Shown here in pieces: positions 8,970 through 18,099 of a stretch of DNA of 64,000 bases. The translations under genes were made by a program, and so were the position numbers. How positions within the stretch are numbered: the first letter of the stretch is position 1; each line of letters opens with the position of its first letter. The stretch comes from Mycobacterium pseudokansasii (GTDB lineage: Bacteria; Actinomycetota; Actinomycetes; Mycobacteriales; Mycobacteriaceae): assembly GCF_900566075.1 (NCBI RefSeq), contig NZ_UPHU01000001.1, forward strand, positions 6,076,325 through 6,140,324, given 5' to 3'. The notes below the pieces were generated by a model. That model worked only from the letters and a program-made list of their open reading frames with translations, was not told the DNA's origin and made no database searches.

Positions 8970-9550
8970 ACTAAGAATATTGTTGTCAAATCCGGCGTTG
9001 TGGGAAAAGACCGCGCTGATCGTCAGCTATGACGAATGCGGCACATTCTTCGACCATGTCGTACCGCCCACCGCCCCGGCCGGAACGCCGGGTGAATGGA
9101 TTCCAACAGTGTCGACATCAACAAAGTCGACGGCTCTGGCGGCATACGGGGGCCAATCGGTTTGGGCTATCGCGTGCCCTGCTTGGTCATTTCGCCCTAC
9201 AGCCGCGGCGGCCTCATGGTCCACGATACGTTCGACCACACCTCACAACTGCGATTGCTCGAAACGCGATTTGGTGTGCCGGTGCCCAACCTCACCGCTT
9301 GACGGCGAAGCGTCACCGGGGATATGACGTCGACTTTCAACTTCGCCGTCCCGCCGAACCCGTCGAAACCCAATTTGGGCCATCCCGGCCTGCAAGCGCT
9401 CAAGACCCTGCCACAGTGTGTTCCCAACATCGTATTGGGAGGCCGGAGTTCATACCCTCGGTCGCAATTCCTTATCGGGTACCGTATCCGCAAGTTATGC
9501 CCACCCAGGAAACCTCGCCCAGTCGCGGAATTCCCAGCGGTCCCTGCTGA
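8970..9550 (+). pseudogene. Phospholipase C (plcA/B/C type) C-terminal remnant
   Basis: Three reading frames in succession encode the C-terminal third of a mycobacterial phosphoesterase-family phospholipase C. Frame one gives [18 protein letters not shown] and [17 protein letters not shown]. The next frame gives [25 protein letters not shown], here VISPYSRGG, and [19 protein letters not shown], ending at a stop just after VPNLTA and resuming with MTSTFNFA. A third frame supplies the end [16 protein letters not shown] and the stop at 9548-9550. These are hallmarks of PlcA-D. The N-terminal two thirds and the Tat signal are missing. The gene is inactive through truncation, at least two frameshifts and a stop. 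Confidence 0.88.
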
Positions 9551-9563
9551 ACGGAGACCTTGA

Positions 9564-10616
9564 TTACGACATCGGCTTGGTGATCTCGGCCAGGCCGCGG
9601 GAGATCAGCGGCGACACGACGTCGGGCGCGTCGTCCACGGAATCGGCTTGGCCGTCGGCGAGCTCGGACATGCGCCGGCGAAAATCGATGCCGGCTGCGA
9701 TGATGGCCAGCTTAAAGTAGCCCAGCGCCATGTAGAACTCCCAATGCCCCAGCGACATCCCGGAGACCAGCGAATAACGGTCGGCCAGTTCGTCGGCCGT
9801 CGGCAGCAGCGGCGACGTCCAGGCAGCCTGCGCATTGACGATCAGATCCAGCGCGGGGTCGCGGTAGACGCACATCAGGGCCGCGTCGGACAATGGGTCC
9901 CCCAGCGTCGACAGCTCCCAGTCCACCACCGCGCGCACCGTCGTCGGGTCGTCAGCATCCAGAATCGTGTTGTCGATCCGGTAGTCACCATGCACGATCG
10001 AGGTTCGGCTTTGCTTCGGAATCGCGTGCTGCAGAGCCGAATGCAGTCTGGCGACGTCGTTATCCCGGCGGTCGTCGGGCAGCCGCACCAGGTCCCACTG
10101 CGAACCCCAGCGGCGCACCTGCCGTTCCAGGTAGCCGTCGGGTCTACCGAAATCGCCGAGCCCGACCGCGTTCGGGTCGATGCCGTGCAAGTCGACGAGC
10201 ACCCGGATCAATGCGTCGACGCAGCGGTCGATGACGCGACTGCCGAATGCTTCGAGTTGACCGCGACGGCGCACCACCTGTCCCGCAACGAATTCGACGA
10301 TCTGGAAGGGGGCGCCCAGTACCGAGCCGTCCTCGCACAGGGCGATGGTGCGCGCCACCGGCACCGGCGTGTCCTGCAGTGCGGCGACAACCCGGTACTC
10401 GCGGGCCATGTCGTGGGCCGACGGCGTCAGCCCGTGCAGCGGTGGGCGCCGCACCAGCCAGCTCGTCGCGACGTCGTAGACCCGGAAGGTGAGATTGGAG
10501 CGGCCGCCGGAGATCAGCTCACCGCGTAACTCACCGTCACGCTCGACGCCGAGCGAACGCAGATATCCGTCGAGTGCGGCCAGGTCGAGGCCGTCGAGTC
10601 CGTGAACCGAAGTCAC
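9564..10616 (-). CDS. fadE36: APH-fold phosphotransferase (FadE36, Rv3761c-like)
   Basis: The 350-residue protein has the aminoglycoside phosphotransferase/choline kinase fold: an N-terminal nucleotide-binding lobe with SGGRSNLTFRV and the catalytic loop HGDYRIDN followed by the Mg-binding VVDWELSTLGDP. The M. tuberculosis counterpart is named FadE36 and called an acyl-CoA dehydrogenase, but that is a naming error: the sequence is the kinase-like half found fused to the dehydrogenase in ACAD10/ACAD11. It probably phosphorylates a hydroxyacyl-type substrate, inferred from that family. It follows a histidine-phosphatase gene on the same strand by 37 bases. The downstream plc remnant lies just beyond its 3' end. 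Confidence 0.88.
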   Translation of the reverse strand: MTSVHGLDGLDLAALDGYLRSLGVERDGELRGELISGGRSNLTFRVYDVATSWLVRRPPLHGLTPSAHDMAREYRVVAALQDTPVPVARTIALCEDGSVLGAPFQIVEFVAGQVVRRRGQLEAFGSRVIDRCVDALIRVLVDLHGIDPNAVGLGDFGRPDGYLERQVRRWGSQWDLVRLPDDRRDNDVARLHSALQHAIPKQSRTSIVHGDYRIDNTILDADDPTTVRAVVDWELSTLGDPLSDAALMCVYRDPALDLIVNAQAAWTSPLLPTADELADRYSLVSGMSLGHWEFYMALGYFKLAIIAAGIDFRRRMSELADGQADSVDDAPDVVSPLISRGLAEITKPMS

Positions 10617-10653
10617 CGAACTTGTTTACCACCGTCGGTCGCCCGGCTCCCTC

Positions 10654-11292
10654 TCAGCCCGCGCCACGGCCCGCCTCGTCGCCGAGCAGGCGCCGGTTCC
10701 GGGGCAATAGGTCCCACACATGTTCGGTCGCATTGACCGTCACCACCGTCGCCTGACCGGACCTGGAGAACAACAGCCGAGTCACCGAGGCGTAGTCGAT
10801 GGGGAAAGACAACAGGCGTGCCGTTCCCAGGATCTCGTGCAGCACCACGTTGATCACCCCGCCGTGGCTGAACGCCGCGACGGTGTCGTCCGGATCGGCG
10901 GAGATGACGACGTCGTCGACGGCCGCGCGGACCCGCGCGCGGAAGGCATCCTCGTCGACGGCACTGGGTAGATGCCCCTGAGCCATGCGCGCCCATTCCC
11001 GCGGGTTTTCTTCACGGATCTGCTCGACGGGGATGTACACGGGAAGGTCGCGGTCGTATTCGGCGAATCGGTCGTCGATGTCGATCGACAGGTCAAACGC
11101 CGCCGCGACCGGTTCGGCGGTCTGGACGGCGCGGCGCTGCGGGCTGCTCACCACACGCGAGATGGGGAACCTGGCCAGCGCCTCGGGTAGCCGCGCGACC
11201 TGGGCTATGCCGGTGTCCGACAGGTCCGGATCCGAACCTTCGCCGTGTTCGCTGCGCAGCGGCAAAGCATGACGGACCAGAAGCAGTTGCAT
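10654..11292 (-). CDS. Histidine phosphatase (phosphoglycerate mutase superfamily)
   Basis: A 212-residue cytosolic protein. The catalytic motif is VRHA (His8) near the N-terminus; SSPQRRAVQTAEP holds the conserved arginine, and FSHGG holds the second catalytic histidine. It is a small-molecule or protein phosphatase of the broad family, with unknown substrate. The ATG at 11292 places RH at the expected position; the open frame extends far upstream without family features. It is codirectional with the APH-fold gene. Pairing a phosphatase with a hydroxyacyl-kinase-like protein is suggestive, but no direct link is shown. Confidence 0.85.
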   Translation of the reverse strand: MQLLLVRHALPLRSEHGEGSDPDLSDTGIAQVARLPEALARFPISRVVSSPQRRAVQTAEPVAAAFDLSIDIDDRFAEYDRDLPVYIPVEQIREENPREWARMAQGHLPSAVDEDAFRARVRAAVDDVVISADPDDTVAAFSHGGVINVVLHEILGTARLLSFPIDYASVTRLLFSRSGQATVVTVNATEHVWDLLPRNRRLLGDEAGRGAG

Positions 11293-11368
11293 GGGCCAAG
11301 CCTTACATGCGGCTTGCCCGGCGATACCATGCCGCTTGAGAATGTAATTCTCCGAACCGAGAGCGGGT

Positions 11369-12415
11369 GTGCAGCCAATGACGACTGCCAGCGGAACGCA
11401 ACTGGACGCCGGCGTCATCGGTCGTTGGCTCGACGCGAACGGCGCACCGGGCGGCGGCGCAGAGCCGGAACTCGAGCAGCTGAGCGGCGGATCCCAGAAC
11501 GCGCTGTACCTGATTCGGCGCGGTCCCGAGCGCCTGGTGCTGCGGATGCCCGGCCCCCGGGCCGACGCGGCCCGGGTCGACGGGTTGCTGCGGGAAATCC
11601 GGCTGGTGCGGGCGCTGTCGGGCACCGATGTGCCGCATGCTGAGTTGATCGGCGCCGACGAGACCGGTTCGGTGCTGGGCATGCCGTTCTACGTGATGCG
11701 GGCCGTCGACGGGTGGAGTCCGATGGACGGCGGATGGCAGGCGCCGTTCGACACCGACCTGGACGCCCGGCGCGGGCTGGCGTTCCAGCTGGTCGAGGGT
11801 GCCGCCAAGTTGGGCCGGGTGGACTGGCGCGCGCAGGGTCTCGACGGGTTCGGCCGTCCGGAGGGTTTCCACGAACGGCAGGTCGATCGCTGGCTACGCT
11901 TCCTGGCCGCCTATCAGGTGCGCGAATTACCCGGCCTGCAGGAGGCCGCCGACTGGCTGCGCCGCAACCGTCCCGCGCACTACACGCCGGGCATCATGCA
12001 CGGCGACTATCAATTCGCCAACGTCATGTTCGCGCACGGGGCGCCGGCTCGGCTGGCCGCGATCGTGGACTGGGAGATGACGACGGTGGGCGATCCGCTG
12101 CTGGACCTAGCCTGGGCGCTGTTGGGCTATGACGGCGAGCAGCCGCGCGCCGACGGGTTCTATCTCGACATGCGCGGCATGCCCAGGCGCAGCGAGCTGC
12201 TGGCGCACTACGAGACGATCAGCGGGCTGTCCACCGAGCACATCGACTACTACCTGGTCCTGGCCAACTGGAAACTCGGGATCGTGCTGGAGAAGACGTA
12301 CGCGGCCGCGGTTCGGCCGGGACCCCGCACAGTGGACCCCAAGATCACCGAAACCTTCGCGGCGATGGTCCCACAGCTCATCGCCACTGCGGCCGAGCTC
12401 GCCAAGGCCCGCTGA
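11369..12415 (+). CDS. APH-fold phosphotransferase, second paralogue
   Basis: A 348-residue protein with the same fold as the fadE36 product: LSGGSQNALYLI in the N-lobe, the catalytic loop MHGDYQFANVMF and the metal motif IVDWEMTTVGDPLLD. It resembles the kinase half of ACAD10/11. The start is either the GTG at 11369 or the ATG at 11378; I use the first. It is followed by an SDR (1 base gap), an acyl-CoA dehydrogenase and a quinone oxidoreductase, forming one probable operon. The arrangement suggests phosphorylation-assisted breakdown of hydroxylated acyl-CoA, an inference from the fused eukaryotic ACAD10/11 enzymes. Confidence 0.87.
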   Translation: MQPMTTASGTQLDAGVIGRWLDANGAPGGGAEPELEQLSGGSQNALYLIRRGPERLVLRMPGPRADAARVDGLLREIRLVRALSGTDVPHAELIGADETGSVLGMPFYVMRAVDGWSPMDGGWQAPFDTDLDARRGLAFQLVEGAAKLGRVDWRAQGLDGFGRPEGFHERQVDRWLRFLAAYQVRELPGLQEAADWLRRNRPAHYTPGIMHGDYQFANVMFAHGAPARLAAIVDWEMTTVGDPLLDLAWALLGYDGEQPRADGFYLDMRGMPRRSELLAHYETISGLSTEHIDYYLVLANWKLGIVLEKTYAAAVRPGPRTVDPKITETFAAMVPQLIATAAELAKAR

Positions 12416-12416
12416 A

Positions 12417-13181
12417 ATGGGTTATGCGGACCGGCTTTTCGACCTCACCGGTCAGGTGGTGCTGATCACCGGCGGCAGCCGTGGATTGGGCCGCGAAATG
12501 GCTTTCGCCGTCGCCCGATGCGGCGCCGACGTGGTGATCGCCAGCCGCAACCTGGACAACTGCGTGGCCACCGCCACCGAGATCGAAGCCGAGACCGGTC
12601 GCACCGCGATGGCGTACCAAGTGCACATAGGCCGCTGGGACCAGCTCGACGGGCTGGTCGCGGCGGCCTACAACCGGTTCGGCAAGGTCGACACGTTGAT
12701 CAACAATGCGGGCATGTCACCGCTGTACGACACGCTCACCGACGTCACCGAGAAGCTGTTCGACGCCGTCGTCAACCTCAACCTCAAAGGGCCGTTCCGG
12801 TTGTCGGCACTGGTAGGCGAGCGAATGGTGGCGGCCGGACGCGGGTCGATCATCAACGTCAGCTCCACCGGGTCGCTGCGGCCGGGCGCAGACATCATCC
12901 CCTACGCCGCGGCCAAGGCGGGACTCAATGCGATGACCGAAGGTTTCGCCCGGGCGTTCGGGCCTTCGGTGCGGGTCAACACACTGATGGCCGGACCCTT
13001 TCTGACCGATATCAGCAAGGCCTGGAATCTGGAGCACGCAACGCAGAATCCGTTCGGTCACCTTTCCATGCGAAGGGCCGGAAATCCACCCGAGATCGTC
13101 GGCGCCGCACTGTTTCTCGCGTCCGACGCGTCCAGTTTCACCACCGGCTCGGTTGTCCGGGTCGACGGTGGAATCCCCTGA
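12417..13181 (+). CDS. Short-chain dehydrogenase/reductase
   Basis: The 254-residue protein is a classical SDR. The cofactor motif is TGGSRGLG (residues 18-25), NNAG lies at about 96-99, serines 149-150 are in the active site, and Tyr163/Lys167 form the YxxxK catalytic pair. The C-terminus ends VRVDGG, typical of FabG-like enzymes. It reduces or oxidises a hydroxy/keto group using NAD(P); the substrate is unknown. The ATG at 12417 lies one base after the preceding stop, so translation is probably coupled. It is second in the kinase-SDR-dehydrogenase-oxidoreductase operon. Confidence 0.9.
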   Translation: MGYADRLFDLTGQVVLITGGSRGLGREMAFAVARCGADVVIASRNLDNCVATATEIEAETGRTAMAYQVHIGRWDQLDGLVAAAYNRFGKVDTLINNAGMSPLYDTLTDVTEKLFDAVVNLNLKGPFRLSALVGERMVAAGRGSIINVSSTGSLRPGADIIPYAAAKAGLNAMTEGFARAFGPSVRVNTLMAGPFLTDISKAWNLEHATQNPFGHLSMRRAGNPPEIVGAALFLASDASSFTTGSVVRVDGGIP

Positions 13182-13198
13182 GAGATAGGAGCATTCGC

Positions 13199-14506
13199 GT
13201 GCCTTGGGACTTCTCCACCGAACCGGAATTTGAGAAGAAGCTCGACTGGATTCGCGGATTCGTGCGCGACGAGGTGGAACCCCTCGAAGTGCTGTTCCCG
13301 GGCTGCGAGTTCCTGCCGCTCGACGATCAACGCCGGCGGATCGTCGATCCGCTCAAGCAGCAGGTTCGCGACCAGGGCTTGTGGGCACCGCATTTGAGTC
13401 CGGAACTGGGTGGACAGGGGTTCGGTGCGGTGAAGCTGACCCTGATCAACGAGATCCTGGGCCGCAGCCCGTGGGCACCGATAGTGTTCGGCACCCAGGC
13501 ACCTGACACCGGCAACGCCGAAATCATCGCGCGCTTCGGCACCAGGGAGCAGAAGGACCGATACCTGCAGGCCCTGCTTTCCGGTGAGATTTTCTCCTGC
13601 TTCTCCATGACCGAACCGCAAGGTGGCGCCGACCCGCGCGTCTTCACCACCCGTGCCGTCCGTGACGGTGACGACTGGGTGATTACCGGACGAAAGTACT
13701 TCTCCTCCAACGCATCCGTGGCATCGTTCTTCATCGTCGTGACGATAACCGATGCCGACGTGCCGGTGCATCGCGGCGCCTCGACGTTCCTGGTCCCGGC
13801 CGGAACCGAAGGGCTGACCATCGAAGCCAACCATCACGTGGTCGGCGCGTTACCGCACGAACCCGGACATTCCCTGGTGCGATACGACGGCGTGCGGGTG
13901 GGACCCGACGCGTTACTGGGCGAACCCGGTCAAGGCTTCATGATCCTGCAGACCAGACTGGCCGGTGGCCGGTTGCACCATGCGATGCGTTCCATCGGGA
14001 TGGCGCAACGCGCCATCGAGATGATGGCACGCCGCGCGAAAAGCCGTTTCACACAGGGTAGTTCGTTAGCCGACAAGCAGCTGGTGCAGGCATTCATCGC
14101 TGACTCCTACACCGAGCTGATGCCCTTCCGGCTGGCCGTGCTGCATGCAGCCTGGCTGATCGATACCGCCGGCGAGCATGCGGCGCGAGCCGAGATCGGT
14201 GCCTGCAAGATCCTCGCGTCGCAAGTGCTCAAATCGATTGGGCTGCGCGCCATCCAGGTGCACGGCGCGTTGGGCACCACCGATCAGCTGCCGCTGGTCA
14301 ACGTGCTGCTCGGCGGGGTGGCGCTCGGCCTGGCCGACGGGCCCACCGAAGCACACAAGGTCAACCTGGCCCGGCTGCTGCTGAAGAACTACGATGCCGA
14401 AGACGCCGAGCGGCCCAGCGAAATGCTGGACGTGCGCCGTGAGGCCGCCCTCGCCAAGTATGGCGACCTCGTGGATCACGTTCCGGCCCTGCCCTCTTCG
14501 TCGTGA
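13199..14506 (+). CDS. Acyl-CoA dehydrogenase
   Basis: A 435-residue flavoenzyme of the acyl-CoA dehydrogenase family. It shows the substrate/FAD motif CFSMTEPQGGADP, the middle beta domain with TGRKYFSSNAS, and C-terminal helices with RLAGGRLHHAMRSIG and the closing QVHGALGTTDQLP motif. The overall order resembles ACAD10/11-like FadE proteins. It introduces a trans-2 double bond in acyl-CoA. The GTG at 13199 follows AGATAGGAG by about 8 bases, a convincing ribosome site. It sits in the operon with an APH-fold kinase and an SDR. Confidence 0.92.
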   Translation: MPWDFSTEPEFEKKLDWIRGFVRDEVEPLEVLFPGCEFLPLDDQRRRIVDPLKQQVRDQGLWAPHLSPELGGQGFGAVKLTLINEILGRSPWAPIVFGTQAPDTGNAEIIARFGTREQKDRYLQALLSGEIFSCFSMTEPQGGADPRVFTTRAVRDGDDWVITGRKYFSSNASVASFFIVVTITDADVPVHRGASTFLVPAGTEGLTIEANHHVVGALPHEPGHSLVRYDGVRVGPDALLGEPGQGFMILQTRLAGGRLHHAMRSIGMAQRAIEMMARRAKSRFTQGSSLADKQLVQAFIADSYTELMPFRLAVLHAAWLIDTAGEHAARAEIGACKILASQVLKSIGLRAIQVHGALGTTDQLPLVNVLLGGVALGLADGPTEAHKVNLARLLLKNYDAEDAERPSEMLDVRREAALAKYGDLVDHVPALPSSS

Positions 14507-14519
14507 CCGCGGCCCGTTG

Positions 14520-15491
14520 ATGCGTGCGGTCGTCTGCCGTGCATACGGTCCGCCCGAGGACCTGGTTGTCTGCGACGTTCCCGACCCGGTCCCGGGGCCC
14601 GGCCAGCTCCTAGTGCGGGTGCACGCCGCGGCGGTCAACTTTCCCGACGTGCTGTTGATCGCCGGCAAATACCAGATCCGCATCCCGGTGCCGTTCACAC
14701 CGGGCAGCGAGCTCGCCGGAGAGGTACTGACCGCCGGCGCGGGGGCGCCTTTTGCTCCCGGGCAGCGGGTGTTCGGGGCCACGGCCGTCGGGGCATTCGC
14801 CGAGCGGGCGCTACTGGATGCGGCGTCGGCGACCCTTGTTCCCGATGACTCCGATCTGGCTTCGGCCGCCGCCTTCGGGGTCACCTATCGAACCGCGTAT
14901 CACGCGTTGCGCTCGGTTGGGCAAGTTTCAGAAGGGGATTGGGTGGTGGTATTGGGCGCCGCCGGGGGTGTGGGCCTTGCCGCCGTCGATCTGGCGGTCG
15001 CCATGGGTGCCCAGGTGCTGGCGGCGGCCTCCAGCCCGGAGAAGCTGGAGCTGTGCGCCCGGCGCGGCGCGCGGGCAACGGTCGATTACGACCGCGAGGA
15101 CCTGAAAGCCCGCATTCGGGAGCTCACCGACGACAGCGCGCGCGTGGTGATCGACCCCGTCGGGGGCCGGTACTCCGAGCCGGCAGTGCGGGGCCTGGCC
15201 CGCGGCGGTACGTTCATCACCCTCGGCTACGCGGCCGGCACCATCCCGGCGATCCCGCTCAACCTCGTTCTGCTCAAGGGCATCACCGTACGCGGCATGG
15301 AGATTCGCACCTTTGCCAGTGACCACCCCGCCGAGGCCAACCGTGACCTCGGCGAATTGGCGCGTTTGTTCGCCGCCGGCACGATCCGGCCCTACATCGG
15401 CGCGCGTTTTCCGTTGGCCGACACCGCCGCGGCCCTGCGCTATGTGGCCGAGCGCAAAGTTCTGGGCAAGGTGGTCATCGACGTCTTCTGA
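14520..15491 (+). CDS. NADPH:quinone oxidoreductase (zinc-independent MDR)
   Basis: A 323-residue medium-chain reductase. The GroES-like N-domain includes AAAVNFPDVLLIAGKYQ, typical of quinone oxidoreductases; the cofactor domain has VLGAAGGVGLAAVDLA. The structural-zinc cysteines of alcohol dehydrogenases are absent. It probably reduces quinones or enoyl groups with NADPH. The ATG at 14520 follows the acyl-CoA dehydrogenase gene by 13 bases; it is the last gene of this operon, after which comes a long repeat-bearing intergenic region. Confidence 0.9.
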   Translation: MRAVVCRAYGPPEDLVVCDVPDPVPGPGQLLVRVHAAAVNFPDVLLIAGKYQIRIPVPFTPGSELAGEVLTAGAGAPFAPGQRVFGATAVGAFAERALLDAASATLVPDDSDLASAAAFGVTYRTAYHALRSVGQVSEGDWVVVLGAAGGVGLAAVDLAVAMGAQVLAAASSPEKLELCARRGARATVDYDREDLKARIRELTDDSARVVIDPVGGRYSEPAVRGLARGGTFITLGYAAGTIPAIPLNLVLLKGITVRGMEIRTFASDHPAEANRDLGELARLFAAGTIRPYIGARFPLADTAAALRYVAERKVLGKVVIDVF

Positions 15492-16050
15492 CATCGCCGA
15501 GTTCGGCGGTGCCGCAATAGTTTCGGCCGCTGTCCGCGCGCCTCACTGACAATTCACGAAGGCGGCTGGTCAACGATGTCCGCGATCGCAGCCTTGGACC
15601 TTCCGGGTTGGCGTTCGTTTCGGCACGCCGCCGCATCTCGCTCAAATCTCCTTTGCGATGACAGGAGCTCGGGGACAGTCTCGAGTGCTCACCAAGTCGG
15701 CCGTCCAGCCGACGTATCCAGTGTGCAGTGAGGGTGTCGAGTGTGCAGTTGCGGCTCTGAGTGTGTATGTAGGGCTGAACATTTGCGAGCGGGCCGCCCT
15801 GACGGCACACTCGACGCCGCCAACGCACACTCGACGCCGCCAACGCACACTCGACGCCGCCAACGCACACTCGACGCCGCCAACGCACACTCGACGCCGC
15901 CAACGCACACTCGACGCCGCCAACGCACACTCGACGCCGCCGACGCACACAGCGACGCCGCCGACGCACACAGCGACAATCTCGGTGATCCCGCATACCC
16001 GCAGTCGTCGCTGCGAGGTGGCGACGGGACACCGAATGATCAGGCGCGGG
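15492..16050 (+). other. Gene-free interval carrying a 20-bp tandem repeat
   Basis: About 560 bases separate the oxidoreductase gene from the convergent alkylsulfatase-like gene. The only distinctive content is the tandem repeat annotated separately and, about 60 bases upstream of it (15736-15746), a single GTCGAGTGTGC that is the reverse complement of part of the repeat. Open frames through the repeat exist in all frames only because a 20-base unit without stops stays open; none has gene-like features. Confidence 0.7.
15805..15977 (+). repeat. 20-bp tandem repeat (VNTR-like), about 8.5 copies
   Basis: The unit GCACACTCGACGCCGCCAAC starts at 15805, 15825, 15845, 15865, 15885, 15905 and 15925, the last ending CCGAC. 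Two diverged units with CACACAGCGAC follow from 15945. The first six copies are identical. There are no spacers, so it is a minisatellite and not a CRISPR array. Copy number could vary between isolates by slippage. Confidence 0.93.
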
Positions 16051-17931
16051 CTACGGCGTCACGATGTTGAACGCCGGGTTGGGCTGATCGAGGACGCTCA
16101 GGAAGGTCTGCAGCACCGTCTCGTCGCCGGACACCTCGAAACCCGGTGAGCTGATGTCACCCAGCGCCGCGGTAACCAGCCGAACCTTGTTGCCTACCGC
16201 CACAGTCGCGTTCGCCGTCGACGGGTCGGCAACGACCTTGCGATGGATCAGTACACCGTTGCGCAGGGTCAACCGGTAATTTTCCGGCGGCTCGGTGAAG
16301 CTGAAGTCGATGGCAAGGTCCAGGTCCCAGGCACGCGGGCCGTTGATGCTGATGGCCACCACATCGAAGATCTGGTCCAGGGTCAGCTGGTCGAAGAACG
16401 TCGATGACGGCGCCTGCCCCGAGGTGCCGAGGTTGCCATCCCGCAGCTCCGTCGCCCCCGACAAAAAGAAGTTACGCCAGGTCGCATTCTCCGCACCGTA
16501 GGCGAGCTGTTCCAATGTGTCGGCGTAGAGTTGCCGGGCCGCGGCGTGGTTGCTGTCGGTGAACACTGCATGGTCGAGAAGCGTCGCCGCCCACCGGAAG
16601 TCACCATCGGCGACGGCTTTGCCGGCCAGCTCGACGACCCGGTCGATGCCGCCCATCGCCTCGACGTAACGGGGAGCGATGGCTTCCGGCGGGTAGGGCC
16701 ACAACCGGCCGGGGTTGCCGTCGAACCAGCCCATGTAGCGCTGGTAGATCGCCTTCACGTTGTGGCTGACCGACCCGTAGTAGCCGTGGGTGTGCCATGC
16801 CTTCTCCAGCGCCGGCGGCATCTGGAACATTTCGGCGATCTCCACACCGGTGTACCCCTGGTTCAGCAGCCGCAGCGTCTGGTCGTGCAGGTATGAATAC
16901 ATGTCGCGCTGCTGCGACAAGTACTCAACGATGTTGTCGTGCCCCCAGGTTGGCCAGTGGTGTGAGGCGAACACGACGTCGCTGCGATGACCAAAGGCCT
17001 CGATCGCCTCGGTGAGATACCCCGACCAGGCGCGCGGGTCGCGCACCAGCGCCCCGCGCAGCGTCAGCAGGTTGTGCAGGTTGTGGGTGGCGTTCTCGGC
17101 CATACACAGCGCGCGGAAACGCGGGAAGTAGAAATGCATTTCGGCGGGGGCTTCGCTGCCCGGCGCCATCTGGAACTCGATCTCCACCCCGTCAATGGTG
17201 TGCACCTCGCCGGTCACCCTGATGTCGACGGTCGGCACGATGAGCGACACCTCACCGGTCGAAAGTGTCTGCCCCAGACCGCAGCCCACCTGTCCCTGAG
17301 GGCCGCGCGGCAAATAGGAGCCGTACATGTAGCCCGCGCGACGCATCATTGCGCCGCCGGCGTAGATGTTCTCCTGGACGGCGTGCGCCGTGAAACCCTC
17401 CGGCGCCAGCACCGAGACCTTGCCGGCGTCGACGTCGGCCTGCGATGTGACGCCCAGCACGCCGCCGAAATGATCGACGTGGCTGTGGGTATAGATCACC
17501 GCGACGACGGGGCGATCACCGCCGCGGTGGGTGCGATACAGATCCAGCGCCGCAGCTGCCACCTCGGTGGAGACCAGCGGATCGATGACGATGATGCCGG
17601 TATCGCCCTCGACGAAGCTGATATTGGAAATGTCGAAGCCACGGACCTGGTAGATACCGGGCACCACTTCGAATAAGCCTTGTTTGGCGGCCAGCCTCGA
17701 TTGCCGCCACAGGCTGGGATGCACCGACGTCGGTGCGGGCCCGCTAAGGAATGAATACGCGTCGTTGTCCCAAACCACCCGGCCGTCGGCCGACTTGATG
17801 ACGCACGGGGACAATGCCGCAACGAATCCACGATCGGCATTGTCGAAGTCGGTTGGGTCATCGCTCGGGGGAACATATTCGCGATGGGCGGACTCGATGG
17901 CCGCGGAAGGAGGTTTGACGTTCACCGGCAA
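16051..17931 (-). CDS. Alkyl/aryl-sulfatase, metallo-beta-lactamase fold (Rv3762c-like)
   Basis: The 626-residue length is the same as I recall for Rv3762c. The metallo-beta-lactamase domain (about 85-330) has the zinc motif THSHVDHFGG with His149, His151, Asp153 and His154. A helical dimerisation domain with GYYGSVSHNVKAIYQRYMGW and a C-terminal SCP2-like domain (about 500-626) follow. This is the three-part layout of SdsA1-type alkylsulfatases, which hydrolyse alkyl sulfate esters to alcohol and sulfate. No signal peptide is visible, so it is probably cytosolic. It is divergent from lpqH with 168 bases between starts. Confidence 0.92.
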   Translation of the reverse strand: MPVNVKPPSAAIESAHREYVPPSDDPTDFDNADRGFVAALSPCVIKSADGRVVWDNDAYSFLSGPAPTSVHPSLWRQSRLAAKQGLFEVVPGIYQVRGFDISNISFVEGDTGIIVIDPLVSTEVAAAALDLYRTHRGGDRPVVAVIYTHSHVDHFGGVLGVTSQADVDAGKVSVLAPEGFTAHAVQENIYAGGAMMRRAGYMYGSYLPRGPQGQVGCGLGQTLSTGEVSLIVPTVDIRVTGEVHTIDGVEIEFQMAPGSEAPAEMHFYFPRFRALCMAENATHNLHNLLTLRGALVRDPRAWSGYLTEAIEAFGHRSDVVFASHHWPTWGHDNIVEYLSQQRDMYSYLHDQTLRLLNQGYTGVEIAEMFQMPPALEKAWHTHGYYGSVSHNVKAIYQRYMGWFDGNPGRLWPYPPEAIAPRYVEAMGGIDRVVELAGKAVADGDFRWAATLLDHAVFTDSNHAAARQLYADTLEQLAYGAENATWRNFFLSGATELRDGNLGTSGQAPSSTFFDQLTLDQIFDVVAISINGPRAWDLDLAIDFSFTEPPENYRLTLRNGVLIHRKVVADPSTANATVAVGNKVRLVTAALGDISSPGFEVSGDETVLQTFLSVLDQPNPAFNIVTP

Positions 17932-18099
17932 TACATTGCCTTAGCGTGACGCTCCCCGGAAGATCCTCTCAAGTGACTAACAGGAAATATAGAGGATAGA
18001 AATAGTCGCTTAAGCCACTAGACCTCGGTTCAGTTAACTTGCATACTGCCGGGGCGGTCCTCAAAGCCAGGGGAGCGCTACGACGGCAAAGGAGCACAG

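Noticed and set aside
15805..15977. Possible CRISPR array
   Set aside because: The 20-base units are contiguous, without unique spacers, and no cas genes lie nearby. It is a minisatellite.
15642..16149. Open frames through the 20-base repeat on both strands
   Set aside because: A stop-free 20-base unit keeps all frames open; the products are only repeats of the same residues.
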